Shown piece by piece: positions 1 through 5,801 of a stretch of 5,801 nt of DNA. Within the stretch, counting starts at the first letter, position 1, and the number at the start of each line of letters is the position of its first letter. Source of the DNA: DASQVO01 sp035640715. GTDB taxonomy: Bacteria; Actinomycetota; Actinomycetes; Streptosporangiales; Streptosporangiaceae. The position numbers and the translations under genes are program-made. Below the pieces are notes generated by a model, which saw only the letters and a list, made by a program, of their open reading frames with translations, was not told the DNA's origin and ran no database searches. The DNA lies in contig DASQVO010000183.1 of assembly GCA_035640715.1 (NCBI GenBank), positions 1-5,801 of the forward strand, written 5' to 3'.

Positions 1-1811
1 ATCGCGTCCTGCCAGTCCTGCCACAGCCAGTCATGATCGAGACCGGCGTCGAGATGATCCCAGGGCAGCACCTCGTCACGGTCACGCTCGCGAGTGGTGT
101 ACCAGGCCAGGTCGACGGGTGAGTCCGCGAGGGCCTTGTCCGCGGACCCGGCCCACCGTTCGAAGGAGAAGTACTCGCTCCATCCGTCGAACCGGGCGCC
201 GTCCTGCCACGCGGCGAGGATCACCTTGCCCACCCGGCGGTCGCCGCGTGACAGCAGGCCCTCGATCAGCGACGGCTGGCCATCGTGGTAGCGGTAGCCA
301 ATGGCGCGCCCGTAAGCGGGGTTGGCGCGCAGCGCCGCGCCGAGCTTGCGCAACCGCGCGTCGACGACCTGGTGATCGCACTGGGCGGCCCACTGGAACG
401 GCGTATGCGGCTTGGGCACGAACGCGCCGATGGAGACAGTGCAGCGGATGTCACGGCGGCCCGTCGCCTCGCGTCCCGCCTGGATGACCTTACGGGCCAG
501 GTCAGCGATGGCGAGCACGTCCTCGTCGGTCTCGGTGGGCAGGCCGCACATGAAGTAGAGCTTGACCTGCCGCCAGCCGCTCGAGTACGCAGTTGTGACG
601 GTCCTGATCAGGTCTTCCTCGGTGACCATTTTGTTGATCACCTTGCGCATCCGCTCCGAGCCGCCCTCTGGGGCGAACGTCAGGCCGGACCGGCGGCCGC
701 CCCGGCTCAGCTCGTTGGCGAGCGTCACGTTGAAGGCATCCACCCGGGTCGAGGGCAGCGACAGGCCGGTGCCGGTGCCCTCGTAGGCGTCGGCGAGGTC
801 CTTGGCGATCTCGTTGATCTCGCTGTGGTCGGCGCTGGACAGCGAGAGCAGCCCAACTTCGGCGAAGCCGCTGGCGGTCACGCCACGCTCCACCATCTCG
901 CCGATCGTGGTGATGCTCCGCTCCCGGACCGGCCGGGTGATCATTCCCGCCTGGCAGAACCGGCACCCCCTGGTGCAGCCGCGGAAGATCTCGACGCTGT
1001 ACCGCTCGTGTACGGTCTCGGCGACCGGGACGATCGGCTTGACCGGGTACCGCCAATTGTCCAGGTCCATCACGGTGTGCTTGGCCACGACGGGCGGGAC
1101 GCCCGGCCAGTTCGGGGTGACCCGGCTGATGCGCCCGTCCGGCAGGTAGCTGACGTCGTAGAAGCGCGGCACGTAGACGCCGCATTCCGTCGCCAGCCGC
1201 AGCAGCAGCCCGTCCCGCCCGCCAGGCCGCCCGGCCCGCTTCCAGTCACGGATCAGGCCGGTGATCGCGAGCACGGCCTCCTCGCCGTCGCCGAGCACCA
1301 CGCCGTCGAGGAAGTCAGCGATCGGCTCGGGATTGAAGGCGGCGTGGCCGCCGGCGATGACCAGCGGGTGCCAGCCGCCGTCCCCGCCCGCGCCCCGGTC
1401 TTCCGAATGCAGCGGGATTCCGGCGAGGTCAAGGGCGGTGAGCAGGTTCGTGTAACCGAGCTCGGTGGCGAAGCTCACGCCGAGCACGTCGAAGGCGCCC
1501 ACGGGCCGGTGGGCATCCACCGTGAACTGCGGGATGCCATGGGAGCGCATGAGCTCCTCGAGATCCGGCCATACGCTGTAGGTGCGCTCGGCGAGCACGC
1601 CGTCCTGGGAGTTCAGGATCTCGTAAAGGATCTGGACGCCCTGGTTCGGCAAGCCCACCTCGTACGCGTCCGGATACAGCAGCGCCCACCGGACATCGGC
1701 CGCATCCCAGTCCTTGACGACCGAGTTCACCTCGCCGCCGCAGTAGGCGATCGGCTTCCGGACGCGCGGGAGCAATGGCTCTAGGCGCTGGTAAACCGAT
1801 TGCACTGGCAT
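1..1811 (-). CDS. TIGR03960-type radical SAM protein (3' end outside window)
   Basis: The frame is open for 603 codons from ATG at 1811 to the window edge without a stop. The canonical radical SAM motif CTRGCRFC lies at residues 279-286 (Cys279, Cys283, Cys286), in the context VEIFRG-C-TRG-CRFCQAGMITRP, which should bind the [4Fe-4S] cluster that cleaves S-adenosylmethionine. The N-terminal 240 residues (YPDAYEVGLPNQG near 46-58, GVSFATELGYTN near 111-122, IAGGHAAFNPEPIADF near 152-167) form the Rossmann-like domain often labelled B12-binding in this family, but no canonical DxHxxG cobalamin motif is visible. Later blocks (LTFAPEGGSERMRKVINKM, VKLYFMCGLPTETDED, SIGAFVPKPHTPFQW) are typical of the actinobacterial TIGR03960 group. 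From memory these are about 640-650 residues, so roughly 40 C-terminal residues are missing. The start is firm: an in-frame TAG lies four codons upstream, and GGTAGG sits 8 bases before ATG. The substrate is unknown. In relatives a DUF2344/TIGR03936 partner and an RNase E/G gene often follow. Confidence 0.93.
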   Translation of the reverse strand, partial: MPVQSVYQRLEPLLPRVRKPIAYCGGEVNSVVKDWDAADVRWALLYPDAYEVGLPNQGVQILYEILNSQDGVLAERTYSVWPDLEELMRSHGIPQFTVDAHRPVGAFDVLGVSFATELGYTNLLTALDLAGIPLHSEDRGAGGDGGWHPLVIAGGHAAFNPEPIADFLDGVVLGDGEEAVLAITGLIRDWKRAGRPGGRDGLLLRLATECGVYVPRFYDVSYLPDGRISRVTPNWPGVPPVVAKHTVMDLDNWRYPVKPIVPVAETVHERYSVEIFRGCTRGCRFCQAGMITRPVRERSITTIGEMVERGVTASGFAEVGLLSLSSADHSEINEIAKDLADAYEGTGTGLSLPSTRVDAFNVTLANELSRGGRRSGLTFAPEGGSERMRKVINKMVTEEDLIRTVTTAYSSGWRQVKLYFMCGLPTETDEDVLAIADLARKVIQAGREATGRRDIRCTVSIGAFVPKPHTPFQWAAQCDHQVVDARLRKLGAALRANPAYGRAIGYRYHDGQPSLIEGLLSRGDRRVGKVILAAWQDGARFDGWSEYFSFERWAGSADKALADSPVDLAWYTTRERDRDEVLPWDHLDAGLDHDWLWQDWQDA

Positions 1812-1895
1812 TGCACCAGCCTACCCATGGCACGCGGCCCTTCTGCCGCGAACCGTGCTGGCCAGGAGCGAAAGCCCGCACCCCGGCCAGCCGAA

Positions 1896-1918
1896 CGATA
1901 CTGTGCTGACACGTATCG
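1896..1918. promoter_or_regulatory. Dyad upstream of radical SAM gene, candidate operator
   Basis: CGATAC (1896-1901) and GTATCG (1913-1918) are perfect inverted arms around 11 bases. Inside them GTG (1903-1905) and CAC (1910-1912) also pair around CTGA, with T1902 unpaired. It lies about 85-107 bases before the start codon and overlaps the weak promoter candidate, the position of a repressor operator. It could instead be an RNA hairpin. No regulator is identified. Confidence 0.35.
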
Positions 1919-1927
1919 CAGCGCTAA
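1898..1927 (-). promoter_or_regulatory. Weak sigma-70-like promoter candidate for radical SAM gene
   Basis: On the minus strand, TTAGCG (1927-1922) and CAGTAT (1903-1898) stand 18 bases apart, loosely resembling actinobacterial -35 and -10 boxes (about four of six matches each). Transcription would begin near 1890, giving a leader of about 80 bases. The match is poor, and the site is listed mainly because a promoter is expected in this gap. Confidence 0.2.
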
Positions 1928-1953
1928 CGCCCCGCCGGTTATTCCCTGTTGGC

Positions 1954-1973
1954 CCGGGGGGACGACCCCCCGG
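1954..1973 (-). terminator. GC-rich hairpin, candidate operon terminator
   Basis: CCGGGGGG (1954-1961) and CCCCCCGG (1966-1973) form a perfect 8-bp all-GC stem with a 4-base loop, about 190 bases after the rodA stop. There is no T tract on the minus-strand downstream side, so it is not a classic intrinsic terminator. Actinobacterial terminators often lack the tract. It is placed correctly to separate rodA from the radical SAM gene, but termination is inferred. Confidence 0.4.
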
Positions 1974-2055
1974 AACCCCCCCGTCGGCTTTCCCGGGCTG
2001 GGGTCCGACACACCGGCCGCTCACCGGACCTGAAGGCCCGGACTCGCTAGCCGGT
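1968..2055 (-). repeat. Direct repeat copy distal to rodA
   Basis: Bases 1968-2048 match 2078-2157 at 79 of 81 aligned columns, with one substitution (G1997 against A2107) and one extra G in the run near 2000-2003. Weaker similarity continues to about 2055. The copy carries a perfect 6-bp inverted repeat, GGTCCG (2002-2007) with CGGACC (2025-2030), and a run of seven C on the plus strand (1976-1982). Its low end merges with the GC hairpin at 1954-1973. Nothing in it resembles a transposase or a named repeat family that I recognise. Confidence 0.9.
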
Positions 2056-2077
2056 ACAAGACCTTTGCCGTAGCCCG

Positions 2078-2164
2078 CCCCGGAACCCCCCCGTCGGCTT
2101 TCCCGGACTGGGTCCGACACACCGGCCGCTCACCGGACCTGAAGGCCCGGACTCGCTGGGCCGG
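2078..2164 (-). repeat. Direct repeat copy abutting the rodA stop codon
   Basis: This is the second copy of the element at 1968-2055, offset by 109-110 bases. It ends directly against the rodA TAA at 2167-2165. It retains the same inverted repeat (GGTCCG 2111-2116, CGGACC 2134-2139) and the same seven-C run (2086-2092). In rodA sense the RNA would form a 6-bp stem with a 17-base loop within about 55 bases of the stop, so it could also act in transcript stability or termination. Confidence 0.9.
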
Positions 2165-3448
2165 TTACTCGAAGACGTGGTGCTTTCGGTGCACGGACTG
2201 GAGCATGCCGATGGCGATCATGTCAGCGAAGAGGGACGATCCGCCGTAGGAGATGAAGGGCAGCGGGAGGCCGGTGATGGGCATGATGCCGACCGTCATG
2301 CCGATGTTGACGAACGACTGGAAGAGGAACCAGATCGCCACGCCCGAGGCGACGAGCATGCCGAACTGGTCGTCCGCACGGGTCGCGATCCGCAGTGCGC
2401 GCATGATCACGACGCCGAGCAGGGCGACGATCACGACCGCGCCGACGAAGCCGAGTTCCTGCCCGGCCACGGTGAAGATAAAGTCGGTGCTCTGTGCTGG
2501 CACGTAACTGCCCGACACCGACTGCCCGTGGAATAGTCCCTGGCCGAACATTCCGCCAGAGCCAACCGCGATCTTGGCCTGGATCCCGTTGTAGCCGGAA
2601 CCCGCCGCATTGGCCGACGGGTGCAGGAAACTGGTCAGGCGCTGTAGCTGGTAGCCCTTGAGCAGGTGCAGGTTGACGACGGCTACCACCGCGACCACGG
2701 CGGCGGCCGCCAGCGCGATGACCCAGCGCAGGCGGATACCGGACAGCAGGACCAGCCCGGCAAGCTCCGCCGCGAGGACCATCGAGATGCCGAGGGCCGG
2801 CTGTATGATCACCAGGCCGATGAACGGCAGCGCGCACGCGATCACAATGCCCACGTCACGGAGACTGGGGCCGCTACGTCCGGCGGCCGGGCCCCTGGCG
2901 TCATCACGCAGCTCGCTGAAGAGCATCGCACTCATCAGGATCAGGGCGATCTTGGCGTACTCCGACGGCTCGATCTGGAACCCGCCCGGCAGGTCGATCC
3001 AGCCCTTGGCGCCGTTGACGGTGGAGCCGAGCGGCGTGAGGACGGCAAGGAGGGCCAGCAGGGCCACGCCGTAAACGAGCGGTGCGTAGACCCGGAGCTG
3101 CCGGTAGTCGATGAGGCTGACCGCGAACATGAGCGCCAGGCCGAGCACGACGTAGACCGCCTGCTTATCCAGGTACGTCCGTGTGCTGGCGCCCTGCTGC
3201 GCCAGCGCCGGCTCGGTTGCCGACCAGACGAGCAGCACGCCGAGGACGCTCAGCGCGAGGACGGTCGCGATGAGCACCCAGTCCATGCGCCACACGACCG
3301 AGTCGCGTGAGAGCAGCCGGGCAGCCACCGGCCGCTGGCGGGTCTTGAACGTGCCGGCCCGCGGGGTCCGCAGGCCCTGCGGGCCCCCATAGCCGCGCTG
3401 GGCGACCCCTACGCGGCCATAGTTGGTCCCTGACCGGCCGAAGCTCAT
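2165..3448 (-). CDS. rodA: RodA, SEDS-family peptidoglycan glycosyltransferase
   Basis: The 427-residue polytopic membrane protein belongs to the FtsW/RodA/SpoVE family, which polymerises lipid II into glycan strands outside the membrane with a partner class B PBP. A basic, Gly/Arg-rich cytoplasmic extension (about residues 1-52) precedes MDWVLIATVLALSVLGVLLVWSAT-like first membrane segment at 55-78; about ten membrane segments follow. Family landmarks are GAKGWIDLPGGFQIEPSEYAK at 146-166 (with Glu163 and Lys166), the extracellular loop with YNGIQAKIAVGSGGMFGQG (286-304), STDFIF with the presumed catalytic Asp322, and the C-terminal GLPLPFISYGGSS (393-405). The usual QPDLG motif reads QPALG here (Ala218). 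The start codon overlaps the mrdA stop as ATGA, and AAGGGG lies upstream as ribosome binding site, so translational coupling is likely. RodA rather than FtsW is chosen because the gene pairs with PBP2 and mreD. It ends in TAA directly against a repeat element. Confidence 0.96.
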   Translation of the reverse strand: MSFGRSGTNYGRVGVAQRGYGGPQGLRTPRAGTFKTRQRPVAARLLSRDSVVWRMDWVLIATVLALSVLGVLLVWSATEPALAQQGASTRTYLDKQAVYVVLGLALMFAVSLIDYRQLRVYAPLVYGVALLALLAVLTPLGSTVNGAKGWIDLPGGFQIEPSEYAKIALILMSAMLFSELRDDARGPAAGRSGPSLRDVGIVIACALPFIGLVIIQPALGISMVLAAELAGLVLLSGIRLRWVIALAAAAVVAVVAVVNLHLLKGYQLQRLTSFLHPSANAAGSGYNGIQAKIAVGSGGMFGQGLFHGQSVSGSYVPAQSTDFIFTVAGQELGFVGAVVIVALLGVVIMRALRIATRADDQFGMLVASGVAIWFLFQSFVNIGMTVGIMPITGLPLPFISYGGSSLFADMIAIGMLQSVHRKHHVFE

Positions 3449-5523
3449 TTCTTATACCCCTTCGGAGCGGTGATCTGCCCGGTGGCCGCGATCTGCGGCA
3501 GCGCCGGCGGCACCTGGCCGTTGGTCACCGCGGCCCTGTGGCCTTCGAGGCCGTAGATGCCGTCATAGATCTGCCGGGCCGCCGGGGCCGAGGCGTCGGC
3601 ACCGTACCCAGAGTTGGGAATCATGACGAGGACCACGTACTGGGGGTGGCTACATGGCGCGAACGAGGCGAACACCGAGGTGGCGACCTTCCCCATGACC
3701 TCCGCGGTACCGGTCTTGCCCGCCACGCAGACCTTGTTCAGCGGGAAGCCGGAGAAGGCGCCGGCCGCGGTGCCCTGCGTCACCACGCCCGCCAGGGCGT
3801 TTTTGATGTAGGCCAGCGTGTAGGAGGAGACGGGCAGGTGACTGGCGACCGGCGGGGTGATCCTCTGGACCACGTGGCCGGACGGACTGACCAGCGCCTC
3901 GCCGATCCGTGGCTGGTAAAGCGTCCCGCCGTTGGCCAGGGCGGCGTAGGCGTTGGCCAGCTGCAGCGGCGTGACGGTGTCATAGCCCTGGCCGATCGCG
4001 GCGATCGCCGCCTGGCCGGGCTCCCACACGTTCCCGTACAGGCAGTCCTGGTACTCGATCTGCTGGACGTAGGACCCGTTGGCCTTGCCGTACTTGCACC
4101 AGTTCTGGCCGGTGTGCGCGTTGTCCTTCCAGTAGTAGTACAGCCACTTCCGGGTGGGCACCGTGCCGGTGGCATCCTCGGGCAGATCGATGCCGGTGGG
4201 CTTGCCGAAGCCGAAGTTGAGCGCCATCTTCTGCATCTTCTGCACGGGAGCGTTGGGGCTGGTGACCACGTTGGCGCCGGGGTTGTCGCGCTGCCACATC
4301 TGGTAGCCGAGGTTGTAGTACACGGTGTCGCAGGACTGGATGAGCGCCTCCTTGAGCGACATCGGGCCGAGGCTCGGCTGGCCGTCGTTGATGTAGGTAT
4401 GGCCGCCGATGTTGACCGACGCCGGGCAGTCATAGGTGCCGTTGAGGCTGTAGCCGTCCGCGACGGCCGCGGCAGTGGAGGTCACCTTCCAGGTGGACCC
4501 GGGGGCGTACTGCCCCTGGGTGGCCCAGTTGATGGCCGGCGCACCGTCGGAGGCGCCGAAGAGCTGGTTGAACTGCGCCTGCGAGATGCCGTTGGTCCAT
4601 ACGTTGGGGTTGTAGTGGGGATAGCTGGCCATCGCGACGATCCGGCCGGTGGTGGTCATCACCACGGCGGCGCCCTGGTTGGCGGGGTTACCCTGCGACC
4701 GGGCCTTGGCGATCGCCGAGCTGAGCGCGTTCTGGGCGTCGGCCTGGATCTGGGAGTTGATGCTGGTGACCAGGTCATCACCGTTCTGCGGGGCCTTCTC
4801 GCTGACCGTGCCCAGGACATCGCCGGCCGCGTTCACCGACACCGTCTGGGTGCCGACCGTACCGGTGAGCTGGCTGTTGTACTGCTCCTCCAGTCCAGCC
4901 TGCCCCACCAGGTCGGCCGAGGAGTAGCCGACTCCGGACGGAAGGTGGTCCGCCTTCAGCTGCTGGGCGGTGGCGGGCAGAAGGTATCCCAGCATCTGCG
5001 CCGGGTTGGCGCCGTGCGGCGACGGATAATAGACGACTCCCTGGGTCTCGGCGGTCACGCCGGGGAACTGGCTCTGCTCCTCCATGATCTGCAGCGCTAC
5101 CTGGTCGGATACCTTCTGGTCCACGGGTATCGGCTGATAGGGCGAGCCGGCCCAGCATGGCTGCGACACCTTGGGCCCGCAGAGCCGCACCTTCTCCTGC
5201 AGCAGCTTGTACGGCATGCCGATCAATGGGGCCAGGCGGCGCAGCACAGAGGTGCCGCCGTCGGGCCGCTGGGACAGCGTCATCATGTCGACGGAGATCA
5301 CCAGCGCGGCGCGGTTGCTCACCAGGGCGTTGCCGACGTCGTCCAGGATCTTGCCGCGGACGGCCGGCACGATGATGTTCCGTGTCTGGTTGGCCGACGC
5401 GAGCTTCACGTAGCTCGTGCCGTTCATCACCTGGATGTACCAGAGCCGCCCGCCGAGGGTGATCAGCAGCGAGGCCACCACCACGTACAGCACCACCAGG
5501 CGCCGGCGTGACGCCGCGATCAT
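3445..5523 (-). CDS. mrdA: Penicillin-binding protein 2 (class B transpeptidase)
   Basis: This encodes a monofunctional D,D-transpeptidase that cross-links peptidoglycan outside the membrane with RodA. With ATG at 5523 it is 692 residues: a short basic N-terminus (ASRRR), one membrane anchor (about 9-25), a PBP dimer/pedestal domain beginning near RGKILDD (56-62), and a transpeptidase domain from about 255. The three catalytic motifs are present: S343-T-W-K346 in APGSTWKV, S397-C-D399 (the SxD form seen in PBP2 rather than SxN), and K603-T-G-T606 in AGKTGTAEV. AIGQGYDTVTPLQLANAYAALANGG (509-533) is also typical. Eight cysteines lie outside the membrane. The start at 5523 is preferred because GGGGAGG lies 6 bases upstream and the ATG overlaps the preceding gene's stop as ATGA. 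An in-frame ATG at 5559 would add 12 residues but has no good ribosome site. The 3' end overlaps rodA by ATGA. mrdA is the PBP2 name; pbpA is also used. Confidence 0.95.
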   Translation of the reverse strand: MIAASRRRLVVLYVVVASLLITLGGRLWYIQVMNGTSYVKLASANQTRNIIVPAVRGKILDDVGNALVSNRAALVISVDMMTLSQRPDGGTSVLRRLAPLIGMPYKLLQEKVRLCGPKVSQPCWAGSPYQPIPVDQKVSDQVALQIMEEQSQFPGVTAETQGVVYYPSPHGANPAQMLGYLLPATAQQLKADHLPSGVGYSSADLVGQAGLEEQYNSQLTGTVGTQTVSVNAAGDVLGTVSEKAPQNGDDLVTSINSQIQADAQNALSSAIAKARSQGNPANQGAAVVMTTTGRIVAMASYPHYNPNVWTNGISQAQFNQLFGASDGAPAINWATQGQYAPGSTWKVTSTAAAVADGYSLNGTYDCPASVNIGGHTYINDGQPSLGPMSLKEALIQSCDTVYYNLGYQMWQRDNPGANVVTSPNAPVQKMQKMALNFGFGKPTGIDLPEDATGTVPTRKWLYYYWKDNAHTGQNWCKYGKANGSYVQQIEYQDCLYGNVWEPGQAAIAAIGQGYDTVTPLQLANAYAALANGGTLYQPRIGEALVSPSGHVVQRITPPVASHLPVSSYTLAYIKNALAGVVTQGTAAGAFSGFPLNKVCVAGKTGTAEVMGKVATSVFASFAPCSHPQYVVLVMIPNSGYGADASAPAARQIYDGIYGLEGHRAAVTNGQVPPALPQIAATGQITAPKGYKK

Positions 5524-5801
5524 CGGTAACCTCCCCTTCCCTTGCCCACCAGCCGCCATATCTTCGACCGCATCCCGCCGCGCCGCATCCGCAGCCGCGG
5601 TGCCGATCGCCTGCTGAACGCGCCGCCGCCCGTCCTGCCCCGGCTGAACGAGCCACCCGCGCCGATCGCGCCCATGGTGCGGCGCTTACGGAATCGCGGG
5701 ACGGCAGCGCCCCGGGCCGAACGCGGCAGCCCCCCGGACCCCCCGCCGGCCAGGCCCTGGTGCCGGCGTCCCGTGCCGAACCGCATCCTCGGCACCGGCT
5801 T
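5520..5801 (-). CDS. mreD: Probable MreD C-terminal tail (5' end outside window)
   Basis: The frame is open from the window edge for 93 codons to TGA at 5522-5520, with high third-position GC, and its stop overlaps the mrdA start as ATGA. The visible protein has no hydrophobic segment. It is made mainly of Gly and Arg (22 Arg, 4 Lys, about 23 Gly) with no Asp or Glu. It includes RFRKRR and SAPRLRMRRGG. MreD is the gene expected directly upstream of mrdA in actinobacteria. From memory, actinobacterial MreD proteins carry a long basic cytoplasmic tail after their membrane segments, which fits. The identification rests on position, overlap and tail character, not on the membrane domain, which lies beyond 5801. 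It could instead be a different small basic protein whose gene was inserted between mreD and mrdA. MreD acts in the membrane with MreC and MreB to organise wall synthesis. Confidence 0.6.
   Translation of the reverse strand, partial: KPVPRMRFGTGRRHQGLAGGGSGGLPRSARGAAVPRFRKRRTMGAIGAGGSFSRGRTGGGAFSRRSAPRLRMRRGGMRSKIWRLVGKGRGGYR

Larger units (their letters stand above)
1812..2164. other. Non-coding gap between rodA and the radical SAM gene
   Basis: No convincing gene lies in these 353 bases. The gap holds two direct repeats, a GC hairpin, a dyad, a weak promoter candidate and, at 1830-1858, a leader hairpin (CGCGG pairing with CCGCG around an 8-base loop) about 20 bases before the radical SAM start. 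This break in an otherwise tightly overlapping gene chain suggests that the mre/rod operon ends here and a new transcript begins. Confidence 0.75.

Noticed and set aside
1490..1520. Cobalamin-binding motif in the radical SAM N-terminal domain
   Set aside because: DAHRPVG at residues 99-105 resembles DxHxxG but has one residue too many, and from memory the Gly is not conserved in relatives. Cobalamin binding is not supported by it.
285..1784. Long plus-strand open frame (499 codons)
   Set aside because: It lies antisense to the radical SAM gene, has no recognisable domain, and such mirror frames are common in very GC-rich DNA. The minus-strand frame has family motifs throughout.
1927..1951. 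SigR/ECF-type promoter (GGGAAT followed by CGTT on the minus strand)
   Set aside because: The boxes are only about 12 bases apart, too close for the 16-19 base spacing these sigma factors need.
1821..2120. Small minus-strand open frames in the gap (starts near 2120 and 2011)
   Set aside because: Both begin with the same GTG inside the duplicated element and so encode the same first residues only because of the repeat. They have no good ribosome site or recognisable domain and run into the radical SAM start.
1968..2164. A known riboswitch in the repeats
   Set aside because: I compared from memory with cobalamin, c-di-AMP and c-di-GMP riboswitch cores and found no convincing match. The position after rodA and far from the next start also argues against it.
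3538..5511. Long plus-strand open frame (657 codons)
   Set aside because: It is antisense to mrdA, low in complexity and rich in Gly, Val, Arg and His as expected for a mirror frame. The minus strand carries all three PBP motifs.

Overview
The window is very GC-rich, with strong G/C preference at third codon positions. Everything recognisable is encoded on the minus strand. The gene order mreD-mrdA(PBP2)-rodA followed by a radical SAM gene of the TIGR03960 type is the usual arrangement in mycelial and rod-shaped Actinomycetota such as Streptomyces and relatives. The source is therefore most likely a high-GC actinobacterium. The genus cannot be named from the sequence.

Reading in the direction of transcription (right to left): 5801-5520 holds the 3' end of a gene encoding a Gly/Arg-rich basic tail, best explained as the C-terminus of MreD. 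Its stop codon overlaps the start of mrdA (5523-3445), a class B penicillin-binding protein 2. The mrdA stop in turn overlaps the start of rodA (3448-2165), the SEDS glycosyltransferase. Both junctions are ATGA overlaps, so the three genes look like one translationally coupled operon. RodA polymerises glycan strands from lipid II and PBP2 cross-links them, forming the core elongasome (or, in mycelial actinobacteria, spore-wall) synthase pair. MreD is the membrane partner encoded with MreB and MreC.

A 353-base non-coding gap (2164-1812) follows rodA. It contains two nearly identical copies of an element of about 81 bases, 109-110 bases apart, the first ending against the rodA stop codon. It also holds a perfect 8-bp GC hairpin that may be a terminator, a 6-11-6 dyad that may be an operator, a weak promoter candidate, and a hairpin just before the next gene. 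The gap probably ends the mre/rod operon and starts a new transcription unit.

The last gene (1811 to beyond position 1) encodes a radical SAM protein with the CxxxCxxC iron-sulfur motif. It is conserved across actinobacteria, but its reaction is not established. Its final residues lie outside the window.

Most of the window is ordinary core genome. The parts worth a second look are the repeat-bearing gap, an Asp-to-Ala change in the normally conserved QPDLG motif of RodA, and the extremely basic tail assigned to MreD. I saw no mobile-element genes, CRISPR array, tRNA or rRNA.
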